A program made the position numbers and the translations under genes. Of a stretch of DNA of 64,000 nucleotides, positions 34,136 through 46,700 are shown piece after piece (position 1 is the stretch's first letter; each line of letters starts with the position of its first letter). The notes under the pieces are model-generated. The model was not told the origin of the DNA. It ran no database searches and saw nothing but the letters and a program-made list of their open reading frames with translations. Source of the DNA: Anaeramoeba flamelloides (lineage: Eukaryota; Metamonada; Anaeramoebidae); assembly GCA_027625915.1 (NCBI GenBank), contig JANTQA010000047.1:20522001-20586000 (forward strand). The letters are read 5' to 3'.

Positions 34136-35448
34136 ACACAAATGTAAATAAGGTATGTTGTAAAAAATAGTGTTATTTCAATTTTAGAGATAAATGAAGA
34201 GTTCCATGTATTTCTCCAAATTTTGGTAATAGTAAAACAAAATACCCTGTTTTGATTTATGATCTCAATGTATTTTTAATATAAAATCGTTTTGCAAATA
34301 CCAATATTTTTGTTTGAAAAATGTTTTTTTTTTTTAAATTTGAAAGATTGTAGTTTGCCAAACTATTTTTTGATTAAGGGACTTGTCTATATTAAATTTT
34401 TTTAGGTAAATTTAAATGAGATTTAGATTTTTTTTTTGCCAATTACTTAGATTTGAAATCAAAGTGAAAAACTTCTTAATATAGTAATGAAATCTTGCTA
34501 AATGAAATTCATTAAATTAAGTTATTTTTTTTATAGAAATAAAAAATTTTTGCATTTTTTCACTTTTTTAAAAGTTGCTTTTTTTCAACTTTTTGCAAAA
34601 ATTCAAAAAATAAAAAAAAAAATATGAGCAAGAAAGCAAAACCTTGTTATGTTGGTGGAAGACATACTAAAAAAGAGTTTGAAAAATAAACCTAAAAAGT
34701 TTTTTTTTGGATTTGCATGAAAAAACAGTTTGATTCAAAAAAAATATACAATATATGGTTTACTCTTGATAAAAGATTTTCTTTCTTTTCTTGTACCATT
34801 CTTTTTTTTTCATGAATCTACTTTTTCAGTTTACGTTCTTTTGTTTTTTTTGAATTTGAAATTTTTTTAAGTGTTCCCAAATTACCATTACAAAAATTTT
34901 TATCAGAGTCAAAAAAAATCCAAAGAAAAGAATAAGAACTATTTTTTTAAAAAGTAATTATTTGATAAAACAAATTGAGTTCTTTATAGAGTCAAGTAAG
35001 ATGAACAGAAGTGAAAGAGAAAATATATACTAGTTTTAAATTATTTTTCCGTTTTTAAAAATAAGAATAAATATTATTTTTGAGAAAATAATTAAATCCA
35101 AAATTAATCAAAAAATTCTCATCCGTTCTTGATATTTTTTTTTAAAAAAAAATTTTTAAAAGTCACTTTTTTTGACTGAATGGTAGAATTTTAAAAAAAC
35201 AAGAACTAAAAGTTCTATCATTGAAAAAACCTGTCTATTTTCAATTTTAAACATATATAAGGATAAGGATTCCTTATTTAGTTATTGGTCAAACAAAAAA
35301 TTAATAGAGACTAGTCCCTTAAAAGTGTTATTAGTCTTACAAGATAATCAGATATTATATTTACTATTACCAAAATTTTGATAAATACATTTATCTCTAA
35401 AATTGTAAAAACTCTATTTTTGACAACATTCATATTTTCTCTTGTGTT
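34136..35448. mobile_element. Foldback TIR element, family tgttgtaaaaaatag, copy 2, split by a TTAA element
   Basis: Left end acacaaatgtaaataagg, right end the inverse of acacaagagaaaatatg. The TTAA element 34378-35318 sits inside. In copy A the same site reads straight through (caattattgtaattt), proving insertion after the duplication. Confidence 0.75.
34378..35318. mobile_element. TTAA-flanked element family GGGACTAGTC, copy 2
   Basis: 941 bp between TTAA duplications; left GGGACTTGTCTATATTAA, right (reverse complement) GGGACTAGTCTCTATTAA. Aligns along its length with 23314-24248. Nested in the foldback element 34136-35448. Confidence 0.85.
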
Positions 35449-35596
35449 ATTGTAATTTTTTTTTTGAATAAAGTAGATTATTTATAGTGAGTTATACCAA
35501 AATTTAATTGTTTTATTTTTAAAGAGTATTTTTGTATATTTTGTTCATAGACAATAAGATTTTTTTCTTCTTTTAAGAAAATATATTTTTTAAATA

Positions 35597-36483
35597 CAGT
35601 CAGTTTCAAATTTAAAACACAAACTTCAATGGAAATATAAGGCACTAAAAAATTCTCAAATTAAAGTAAAAAATTTGGAATTTTTTTTTTTACAAATTAT
35701 TTTTCTAGAATCAGAATTTTGTACCTTAATTTGAGATTTTACATATGCCTTAATTGCCATTGAAGTTTGTGCCTTGAGGGTCGAGTTATTAAGGTGGAAA
35801 TTTTTTTTCTGAAAATGGAAAAAAACTTTTTAGGAATTTTTAAGCGGACCGAACACCAATAAAAAACCAACCAATCTATGATGTACGATCGATCTCCAAA
35901 AATCAACAACTAAAGATGAGGACATTTTTAGAAAAAAGCTCCAAAGAGCAACACTCAGTTTCCAATTAGAATCGTTAGAATCTACAATTTTGAAAACAAC
36001 TATGTCAGTTTTGAAGTTTCAATCTATGGTTCTTTTTGAGATCTCGGTGATTTTTTTTTTCAATTTTTTCATTTTTCAAATGAGTTATTTTTATCGAAAG
36101 AATATAACATAATCCATTCTTGGACAAATTTAGAGGGGTTCTAAATAACCACAAATCAGATTAAATCGAATTAAATTGATTGCGAAATTCAAGAAAGCAA
36201 TTTGATTTAAATTATTGAAATTTAACCATTTGGAGATAGAAAATGAGAAAAGATGAATTTTTGTTTTAAATTTTCATTTTTTGAAATTGAGAACTTTTTT
36301 AAAGTTATTTTTCTTGGTGGAATTTTTTTGTCAAAGAGATCCAATGGATTTTTTTTTTGTTATTTTAATTTTGTCAACCCAAAGAAGGACTATTTCACAA
36401 TACCCTTTTTAGTCTCAGGCCACACCTTGGGTATGGAGTATATTCAGGGTAAATGACTAGACTCTGAAAAGTGGAACTGACTG
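35597..36483. mobile_element. MITE family CAGTCAGTTTCAC, copy 4, carrying a ~0.68-kb insertion
   Basis: Left end CAGTCAGTTTCAAATTT after TA, right end gtggaactgactg before TA. The normal ~180-bp body is interrupted near 35778-36461 by unrelated sequence (gtcgagttattaagg ... aatgactagactc) of unknown class that includes the 67-codon ORF 36253-36456. Absent from copy A. Confidence 0.65.
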
Positions 36484-36528
36484 TAATTAAGAAATATATT
36501 GAATTTTTGACTTTTTAAAAATGATATA

Positions 36529-36722
36529 CAGTCAGTTTCACTTTTAAGACAAAGAATTTCAAGGAAATTTAAGGTGCAAAAAACCCTCAAATTAAGGCAC
36601 ATATTTTGGAATTTTTTTTTTATAAATTTTGTTACTAGAATTTGAATTTTGTACCTTATTTAGGGATTTTTTTGTGTCTTAAATTTAGTTCAAAGTTTGT
36701 GTCTTAAAAGTGGAACTGGCTT
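36529..36722. mobile_element. MITE family CAGTCAGTTTCAC, copy 5
   Basis: About 194 bp between TA dinucleotides, left CAGTCAGTTTCACTTTTAAG, right (reverse complement) close to AAGCCAGTTCCACTTTTAAG. Only 45 bp from copy 4. Copy A has the uninterrupted site near 18500. Confidence 0.75.
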
Positions 36723-37682
36723 TATATGTATCAAACTTTTTAATAAAATAATTATTAATAATGAAAAATACTCTTAAAAGACATAATGTATTAAATTAAT
36801 TCGCTTTTAACTTCAATTTTCAATTACAAGATATAGTATTTTTATTATTTTTAGGTTTTTTCAAATTTACTAAAGGATTTTTTTTAGTTTACTAGTAAAT
36901 ATTTTTATGGGAGACATTCAAAGTCAAAATCTTGTTGAAAACTCTTCTATTTATTTAAATTTGATAAAAACCTAAAATCTTTATAGTGAGAATATTTCAA
37001 AAGGTACAGCAATTCTTCAAATGTAAATTTAGTGAGAAAAAAAAAAAATATAATCCTTTTTAAAATTACTTTTAATGCTTACTTATATATATATATATCT
37101 ATATACATAAAGGTATCAAGGTAATCAAACTCAAATAAAAAAAATTCAAATCCATTCTGTTATTTAAAAATAGTATTAATTTTTCTCAATTTTTTTGAAA
37201 ATTATTAAATAGATTTTTATATTTTTCTTTCAAAATTTTGATATTTTGATTAACAATTTTGAATAATAACAAATATCAAACTCATAACCACACTCAACAA
37301 GATTTAGACCATTGATCAATTAATTTTCAATTCAAAGATTAATCCAGAAAAATGATTTCCTCAAAAAAAGTATTTCAATTATGAAAACACATATTTATTC
37401 TCTTTTTCCTTAAATTAATGAAAAAAAAGAAAAATTGTTTTTAGTTGCACCAAATAAAACCAAACCTAATTAAAATTATCAATTTACAACCCTAAAATCT
37501 CATTTTTATTTATAACATTCCAATATTTGTCTTTCACCCTTCAAATTTGGATTCATTAACAATTTAATATAAATTACTAAAAATTTATAACTATTGAACC
37601 ACAACTAAAATTCATGCTAAATTGAAAATCGATCAGAAAGAATGAAATTAATAAGTCACCACACCAAGATAAGATAATTTAA

Positions 37683-38881
37683 GGAAGTAAGTACATTTTA
37701 CCATTTTGAAAATTTTTAATTGTGTTAACATTACTGAAAAAATATTTTTTGAGTACCACCAGATATTGAAACTTTGAAACCAAAACGCCATCCGCCAGTC
37801 TATTTGTGAATGGAATCAAAGTAATTCAGAGTTGAATCTTAATTTTTTCAATTTTTTGAACATTTTTTTTAATGAAATTTTTGGTTTTATTAAATAAAGT
37901 TTTGGATCTAGAAATGTGTTTATACGAATGATCGAAATTAACCAAACAGTAAACTAACAAAATATACCCGAAAGGGTGTGCATTTGAAACAAATATTTTC
38001 TTTTAGAAGACCAAACACGAAAGATCATAATTCCAAATAAATTTGCTGAAATCAAGAATGAAAAAAAAAAAAATCGATAAAAGCCTATTTTTGAAGATTA
38101 GTTTTCTTTATCTTCTTAGTTTGCTTGAATACAAACTATTTTTTTTCCTTGAATTTCTCGACCCATTACTATTTATTATTATTTTAAAATACCTTTTGTT
38201 ACAGATTTGTTTTCAAAATTCTTTTTTAAACTATTTTTATCAAACAAAGCCAAAACGAGAAATACTATTTCAAAAATTAAAATAAAGGAATTGAATTCTT
38301 GGAATCAAAAAACAGTTACAAAAGATTCAAATCAAAATAATTCAGAAATTCAATAACAAATTTCAATCAGATTCAGAATTTTTTTGAGTTCTCATTTTGA
38401 TGGAAAATAAATAATTATAAAATCAAACGAATTTGTCCAATAAACCCTCATTCTCAAGAAGAATTAAAAAAATCTCTGATTTTCTGAACTAAAACCAGAA
38501 TTAGATGACATAAATGAAAATATGGATTTTTAAATTCATTTTGGAAATTCTTTAGAAATAAACAGTAATTTGTTTATCAAAAAGTTTCCAAATAAAATTT
38601 TTTCATAAAGAATTAAAAATACAACCAAATAAAGAATAAGTAATTGTGTCAAATGTTATAGATAAGATCAAGTAATAAATGATTTTTATTTATTTTTTTT
38701 TGATCAATTTTTTCATTTTTTTGATTTCCATTTTTTTGTTGGTATGAAAATATCTATTACTAGAATATATTCCACTCTAGTATTTATGAAAATATCTCTG
38801 TATTTGACTAAATAAATGATTTGAATAATTCAGTTTCACATAAATGGTGGCATTCAAAAAATGAAAAATGTACTTACTCCC
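37683..38881. mobile_element. TTAA-flanked element family GGGAGTAAGTAC, copy 2
   Basis: 1199 bp between TTAA duplications, left GGAAGTAAGTACATTTTACC, right (reverse complement) GGGAGTAAGTACATTTTTC. Copy A continues without it at the R11 segment near 20290. Confidence 0.8.
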
Positions 38882-39878
38882 TTAAAAAAAAAAAAAAAAA
38901 TTCAGGGATTGTAAATCTTAAATTGGGTAAACGATTGGGAAGAAAGTTTTTACGTAACATTATTTTTTATTTTTTTATATAAGCAGGATTCATTTTACCT
39001 TTTTGAAAAATTTCAATTGTAACAACCTTCTAAAAAAAATATTTTGAGTACCATCGAACATTGGAAATTTGATACCAAAATATCATCAACAACAACTCTA
39101 TTTGTCAAAACAAAGCTAACCAAAAATAAAATCAGACTTGTATCTTTTATTTTTCAATTTTTTGAACATTTTTTTTTGATTACATTTTTTTTTTTTGATT
39201 AAATTTTGTTTTGAATTTAGCAATGTGATTATTGGGAATACTTTAAATTAATCATAGAATAAACCCAAAAAAATAGACCTGAGAATTTATTCTAATTCTA
39301 AAAAATGGTTTTATTATTGAAAACCAAACAAATAAGATCACATTTCCAAATAAACTTGTTGAAATTAAGAGTGAAAAAAAAAAAATAAAATTCGACCAAA
39401 TTATATTTACGAAGATTCGTTTCTTATTGAACACCTTAATTTGGGTGAATACAAACAATTCGTTATAACCCAGAAATTTTACGCTCCATTACTATTTATT
39501 ATTTATTTAACATACCATTTTTTGACATATTTTTTTTCAAAATTCAATTTTCAAATATTTTTATCTCAAAGAAAAAACCAAAAAACAAAGAATACTGTTT
39601 CAAAAATTAAAGTCAACCAATTGAATTCTCGAAATCAAATAACAAGTTATAAAAGGTTTCAACCCAATAATAAAAGAAAAATTGAGTAAAAACATCAACT
39701 AAGATTCAGAATTCTATTTTTAGTTCTCATTTTTATGGAAAAAAAAAATAATTCTAAAATCAAACAAATATGTTCAATAAATCTTTATTTCAAGAGAAAT
39801 TTGAAAAAATAATCCTATTTTCTGAAAGTGAACTAGAATTAGATCAATTAAAAGAAAATAGGATTTTAAAATTCATAT

Positions 39879-40677
39879 GAATTAGAATCCGGGGATAATG
39901 TACTCTTTACCCAAATCTTAAAATCGATTCATAATCAAAAAAAATTGCAATATTTAGGAGAGTCAAGTTGTTTGTTTAAATAATAGGGAAGATCAAGTTA
40001 ATCGAACAAGAAAGAATGTAAAGATAAAAAATGTTTTCATTGATCAAGTTTACCACCCACTACAAAAATAAAATTTTATTCACCATTTCTAATTTTATTA
40101 TTTTTAAACTCGTATTTCGCTTTAGTACAGAGAGGGTGGCACACACCCTCTTATAAACTAAAAAGTTATTTCTCTCACTTTTCAAGAACTGTAAAGGTAA
40201 CCTAAAATTTCATAATCTATTTTTAGATAAAGTAAAGTCCTCTAATCAACCCGAAATACCTAAAGTATTCCAACTTCAAGACTCAATATTTCTTCATTGT
40301 CATTTAAAAAGAACCAATAGATACCTTTGACTTCTTGGATTGTTTTATTTATTGCTAAAACAATACCTAATTTTAGTACATTATCACCTGACTCAAATCA
40401 CATTTTTAATAATTTTTTTGAAATTTATTTTTGAATTTTCAAAAACAAGTCCCATTCCATTGATTCCTCATCAAATGATAAAACTTTTGTTTTGAAACAG
40501 ATTAGCTTAAAATTTTTTTTAAGAGAAAAAAAATTACACCCCACAAAGTTGGTAATTTTGAAAAAAATCTGTTTGAAAAATGCAAACATTTCATTTAAAA
40601 ATTGAAGGATTGCTTTATTTAACAAAATACTCAAAATAAAAATAAAAGAAAATAGTACTGACATTGTTACGTAAGAA
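39879..40677. mobile_element. Unclassified 0.8-kb insertion with ATAT duplication
   Basis: Present in copy B, absent from copy A near 21255. Flanked by ATAT at 39875-39878 and 40678-40681. Starts GAATTAGAATCCGGGGATAA and ends TTGTTACGTAAGAA; no convincing inverted termini. It is richer in unusual words (gtacagagagggtggcac) than its surroundings and holds a 79-codon minus ORF of unknown meaning. Confidence 0.5.
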
Positions 40678-40941
40678 ATATTGAAAATTCTTTAGAAATA
40701 AAAAGTAATTTGTTTCTTAAAAATTTCAAGAATAAAAGTTATTCCATTTTAAATTAAAAATAATATAAAGAAAAGAAGAATTAGTTGTATTAAATACACA
40801 CATAAAATCAAGAAATAAATAATTTTCTTGTTATTTTTTATTAATCAATTTTTTTGAATTTTTTATCGGGATTGTAAATTTCTTATACTAGGATATATAG
40901 TATACTCTCATATTTATTAAAATATTAATTAATTTGATTTA

Positions 40942-41387
40942 CAGTGTTACCAAAGCCACCATAAAATTTTAAATAAACAGATTTGAGTTTTCTATTCTTA
41001 TTTTCCATTTTCAAAAAATTCGGAAATAAGAGTTATTATTCAAAAAAAAATTTGAATCAATGAGCTCTTATTCAAATTTTTGAGACAACAAAATAATAAA
41101 ATTTTGAAGATTCATGAAGAATTTTAAAATATTGTTCAAAAATGGTAAATTTTTAAAGATCAATCAATATTGATATTTTTTTTGAGCTGTTTTGGACAAT
41201 TAATTTTTAAGTTTCATGTGATCTTGAATTTTTTTTATTGATGTTACAAAATTTGAATAATACCTCATTTATTAAAATTTTTTTTTGAAAAATAACTCTT
41301 ATTGCCGAATTTTTTGAAAATGGAAAATAAGAATAGAAAAATAAAATCGGTTTTATTTAAAATTTTATGGTAGCCTTTGAACGGCTG
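40942..41387. mobile_element. Foldback TIR element family CAGCCGTTCC, copy 2
   Basis: 446 bp with TA flanks; left CAGTGTTACCAAAGCCACC, right (reverse complement) CAGCCGTTCAAAGGCTACC. Copy A lacks it near 21538. Confidence 0.85.
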
Positions 41388-41801
41388 TAAGAAATGATTC
41401 AAAAAAAAATTCCATTTCAAATAAACTGGGGGTATTCAAAATTAGTAAAATATTTTCAATCCCTTTACATATAATCTTATTCTACAATATAAAAAAATCC
41501 TTTTGATTAAATATTTTTTTAAAAAAATACAATTATAGATAATTGATGCATACATGGAAATGGGTTATATTGTATATTAAAATGAAACAAAAGAATGATT
41601 AGTTGTGATAAATATTCTCTTATATTTATTTTTTTTTCTAACTTTCTTTTTTGAATCTTATTTATTTGTTTAAAATTATTTTTATTGATTTTAATATTTT
41701 TGTTTTGATAATATTTAGTTATTTTTACTTTAACAAAAATAGATTATTTCTATTTAATATTTATTGCTTTATTTTGGTATTGATAATATTTATTTATTTC
41801 A

Positions 41802-43653
41802 TATTTTTAAATTTGTTATTTTTTTATTTTAAACAAAAAAAAAGAATTTAAAATTTGATGAAGAATTGCTATATTAATATCAGATTTTTTTAAAAAAAAA
41901 CAAATATTTGTAAAAATTTTTAACCATCTATTGCATATATCATTTGTTAAATAATATTTATAGTAATTTTTTGTGAATTTTTAGAATTTTAATATTATAT
42001 TCTGGAAAAAAAACAATAAAAGACATTATTTTTCTTACCAAAAAAATTTCAACTTTACAAATTGAATCTAAAATATATTGTTTGGATTTTATGGTAACAC
42101 TACTTTTTCAAGTTAACACCCCAGTTTTAAAAAATAACAAAAAATGTTGATTCATTAGTTTTTATTGAACAACATTCAACATCCAGATCCAAATAATTTT
42201 AATTCTATTTTTTGAAAACTCAGTTTATTAACATAGTGCTATTTATAAAAATGTTGATAGATAGGAGAGTGGTTTTGCGAAATTCAAATTATTATTTTTT
42301 TTACCTTTCTGATTTTTTTGTCAACAAAGAAGAAAATATAATAACTATTCTTAAGAATAAATTAATAATAAAATGAAAAAGAATCTTATAAAGTTCAAAA
42401 TTACACAATAACCATTATAAACTTTTACTTTATATTGAAAGTTGAAGAAATAAAAAATATTGAATTCAAAAATATTTGAAAAAAGTCCTGAATTCATAAT
42501 TCTTGTCATAAAGGTGAAAAGAATAATTTCAAAAGTTAAATATATTAAATTCAATATAATATTCCACAGACACACAGATATATATATATATATATATATA
42601 TATTCAGTGAGACTTTTGTATTTTTTTTCTATAAAATATTATTTGATAAATTTAATTAAATATTTCCATATAAATTGTTTTCTAAAAAATAGAACGATAA
42701 TTTTAGAATTTTTAAACCGAATAAGCTATTCTAGTCTGTAAATGATATAGAACATATCTCAATGATTTTTTTTTATTTATTATTGACTTGAAGAATCAAA
42801 AAAAATTTTTATTATTCTTCTTCATATATCATAAGAATTCAAAATAGTTGGAATTGGGGAGAATCAAAAAAAAGAATTTGAAGATCGAATTTTTCGCTTG
42901 AACATAAAAACTCACAAATACAAAATATTTGTCTTGGTTGATCAAATCGTATAGTACCCTCCCAAATAACTGGTTTTTATAGAAAAATAATTGAAAAAAT
43001 TAGAGAAGTTCTTTTTTTTTTGTTTATTTTTAAAAACAAATATACTTATTCAAAATGAAATGTCTTAATATTTTAAGTTTTTTTTACTAAATTTGTCATT
43101 TTTCCAAAAACTATAAAACTTTTCCAATGCGCCTCTATTGTGAGGTTTTTTTGTCAACAAACCTGAGGTTTCTAATAGCAAAAAAAACAATTGAATTAAA
43201 GATGAAAAAAGTTTGGGGTTGTTTTTGATTTTTGATTTCTGAAAAATATTTTCGATTGTTAAATTTCTGTTTCAACCTTAAACATTTTTATTCTTTCATT
43301 AACTGGAATGTTTTGCTCTTAGAACCCCCATATTCCTTAAAAAAAAAACTTCTTCAGCCAGGGGCATCGGAAAAGTTTTATAGTTTTTGGAAAAATGAAA
43401 AATTTAGTAAAAAAACTTAAAATATTAAGACATTTCTTTTTGCAAAAGTATATTTTTTTTCACAAAACTTTTTGAGAGATTTCAATTGACTATAGCACAT
43501 TTTCTTAAGAATATTTTTTGTGATCAGATTGGTGTATTAAATGATTTTTTTTTTTTCTCACCTTGGGTATTTATTTGAGAATAACCATTCAAAAAAACTG
43601 AGACAAAATTTTCTAAAAAGTATTAACTTTATGAAGTGTCATGTCATTTTTTC
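41802..43653. other. Intergenic upstream of the A2M-actin gene, no gene seen
   Basis: AT-rich, with a (TA)n tract near 42581-42602 and a foldback at 43040-43452. The short ORFs here (42351-42575 minus, 42460-42741 plus, 43232-43420 plus) follow base composition. Confidence 0.4.
43040..43452. repeat. Foldback with ~90-bp inverted arms
   Basis: 43040-43133 and 43359-43452 are inverse copies (gaaatgtcttaatatttta, ccaaaaactataaaacttt) with only a few mismatches, spacer about 225 bp. It ends about 250 bp before the A2M ATG. Probably a small foldback transposon; single copy in this window. Confidence 0.7.
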
Positions 43654-43698
43654 CACTTTTTTTTTTTTTTTTTTTTCAACAATATTCTTATTCCCTAA
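43654..43698 (+). promoter_or_regulatory. Poly-T tract and short leader before the A2M-actin ATG
   Basis: An uninterrupted T run of about 20 is followed by caacaatattcttattccctaa-type sequence and the ATG at 43699. The base composition changes sharply from intergenic AT to coding here, which supports this start. Confidence 0.45.
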
Positions 43699-43716
43699 AT
43701 GGGCAACTCTTATTCG
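43699..43716 (+). other. Candidate N-myristoylation signal (MGNSYS)
   Basis: Gly2 and Ser6 fit the MGxxxS/T pattern of N-myristoyltransferase substrates. No hydrophobic signal sequence follows; the first MG domain begins within about 15 residues. This suggests a cytosolic, membrane-associated protein rather than a secreted one. Confidence 0.5.
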
Positions 43717-46700
43717 AACAATCTAAAACTCAAAGAAAAACCACGTTACTCTGTTCACATTTCCACTGACAAGCAAACCTACAACCCAGGTGAAACTGTG
43801 TATGGCCGCGGGATTCTACTGGATTGTTTCACTCACAAGCCTTACCTTCGAGCTGATCTCCCGCTCCACGATCTTGGGCTACCTTTTCTCAAGATCAAGA
43901 ACGGTATGGGTGAGGTAGTATATGAATTCGATCTTGAAAAGCCATCGTTGACAAGTCCAAGTGTTTCCTTCCAATGGAAAACCGATCGTGAAATTCCTGG
44001 TGGAGAGTACGCTCTTGACATCAGCTTCAAGAGAGGAAAAGGTATTCCGTCATTCTATCGCAAGATCAACATCCGTTCGTTCAGTTTGAAGCGGTTCAAG
44101 AGTGAATTGACATTTGCTTCTAAGGGCTACACAGCTGGTCAAACTGTCAATGCACAATTAAAAGTTGAAAGATCTGAGGGAGGTATACCTGAAGGAGCTC
44201 AAGTTATTGGAACTGCACTATTAGACTCTCAAGAAATTTGGCGAAACGAGGAATTACAATTGGATCGAGATGGGATTTTGGATCTTAAATTTGAACTACC
44301 GAAGGAAATTGTTTCTGGTGTCGGTTCTTTAAATTTGATTGTAATAGAAGGAGGAGTCACTGAAACTACATCCAAAACATTACCAATTATGTTGAAAAAA
44401 ATGGACGTACATATTTACCCTGAGGGAGGAGAATTAGTTTGTGGATTATTAAATAGATGCTACATTGAAACTTTTAATCTAATAACAGGTGACCCTGCAG
44501 ATTTTGAGGCAGTTTTAATTGAAAAAAGCCTAGATATAAAACAAGAACAAGAACAAGAACAAGTAAAAGAAAAAAAAAAAGGAAAAGTAAAAGAAAAAGA
44601 AATTGAAAAAGAACAAGAACAAGAAAAGGAAAAGGAAAAGGAAAAGGAAAAGGAAAAAGCATTAGAAAATGGAAAGATTGTTGAAGGTATTGTCTTCAAA
44701 ACATTACATGAAGGAAGAGGTCGATTTGAATTTACTCCTAAGGAAGGATGTCAATATCAATTACAACCAACCAAACCACAAGGACTTGATCCGATTGATT
44801 TACCTGAACCAAAAAAGCTAGGGATCAATTTAAAATTAACAAATCCTGGATTAGAGCTATCTTTTGGGAGATCGATCGATTTTCTTCTCGGTTCATCTCA
44901 CACAGAAACAATCAAATGTGTTGTTGGTTTATATAAAAAAGAAGAGCGTATTGAAGAAAGGCAAGTTATGTTAGAACGATACAATGAAGCTAAGATATCA
45001 TTAAATCCAAAATCATATGATGGGGTGTTAAGGGTTACTGTTTATAAAATTGAAAAACAAGATTCATCAAAAATCCCGATCTCTGAACGGCTTGTATTTG
45101 TGCAACCAAAATCACAACTTCAATTTGATGTGATGACGGAAAAGAAAAACTATTCACCCGGTGACACTGTCAAAATATCGGTCAAGCCCAAAGACAAAGA
45201 AGGTAAAAATACCCCTTGTTTCGTTTCTGTTACTGTGACCGATGATTCTGTTTATCAAATGGAGGAGAAAAGAACTCGGCACCCAAGGTTACCCGAAATG
45301 TTTTTCTTAGAAAATGAGGTTAATGAGTTAAATGATCCACGGTGCTACATCTTTCCCGATTTACCTGAAGAGATAAGTGCTGATCGTGGCGATCGTCAAA
45401 TTATTAAAGGAGAATCGATGATTCATCCATCAACCAAACTTGATTTATTATTAGGCACACAAGGATGGAGAAGATTTGTCTATGAAAAGGCCCGAGAAAA
45501 ATATGATAATGCAAGTTCTGGTAAAAAAAAAAAACAGATACAACGACTATTGAATGTTGAATATCAAATTAGGCCAACTTTTTCATTTTGGGGAGGCTGG
45601 TGGCGCGATGCGTACATTGGAGAAGATGCAATATCCAAAAGAGGTATCTTAACACTTAAATACCCGATTGAACATGGTATTATTACCAACTGGGATGACC
45701 AGGAAAAGATCTGGCACCACTCTTTCTATAACGGATTACGAGTTGCCCCAGAAGAACACCCAGTTCTCTTAATTGAGCCTTCATTAAACCCAAAGGCAAA
45801 TAGAGAAAAAATGACTCAAATCATGTTTGAAACTTTCAATGTACCGAGATTAGCCATAGTAAATGAATCAGTCTTATCTTTAATAGCCTCTGGAAGAACC
45901 ACCGGAATTGTTGTCAATATTGGTGCTGAAGCCATCACAGTAACTCCGATCTATGAAACCGCTTGTCTTGATTATGCAACCGTCAAATTGAACTATGGGG
46001 GGAGAGAATTAACAAATTACCTGACGAAAATCCTTACAGAAAGAGGATATTCATTCACCACTACAGCTGAAAGAGATTGTGTCAGAGATATTAAAGAAAA
46101 ACTTTGTTATATTGCTCATGACTTTGACAAAGAAATCGAAAAATCAAAAAACAAGCAATCTATGTTTGAAATTGAAAAAGATTACGAGATTCCTGATGGT
46201 CAAGTGATCACAATTGGAAACGAAAGATTCAGGTGCCCAGAAGTTCTCTTCCAACCATCTCTCTTTGATATGAAACAAGGCAGTATCCACCAAACCATAA
46301 CCAACTCAATCATGAAATGCGATAAGGAGCTCAGAGAAGAGTTCTTTCAAAATATTGTTTTATCTGGCGGATCTTCAATGTTCCCAGGATTGAAGAAAAG
46401 ATTAAAAAAAGAAATTGCTGCTTTGGCTCCTAAAACAATGAAAGTTAAAATCATAGTACCTGATGAAAGAAAATTTTCAGGGTGGATTGGAGGATCAATT
46501 CTCGCTTCCTTGCCATCTTTCCAGCAAATGTGGTTATCTTTAGAAATTTATGATCAAATAGGACCGAGTATCATCCATGGAAAATACGAACTAGGGGTAT
46601 TAAATAAAAAAAAGGAAAAGGAAAAGGAAAAGGAAAAGGAAAAGGAAAAGGAAAAGGAAAAGGAAAATGAAAATGAAAATGAAAATGAAAATGAAAATGA

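Larger units (their letters stand above)
31620..41801. repeat. Segmental duplication copy B
   Basis: Collinear with 15437-21950 in the same orientation. The extra length comes from insertions at 33501-33955, 34136-35448 (with another nested inside), 35597-36483, 36529-36722, 37683-38881, 39879-40677 and 40942-41387. Each has an empty counterpart site in copy A. Confidence 0.85.

Noticed and set aside
36253-36456. 67-codon ORF inside the interrupted MITE
   Set aside because: Phe-rich, no homologue recognised, lies in an insertion of unknown class.
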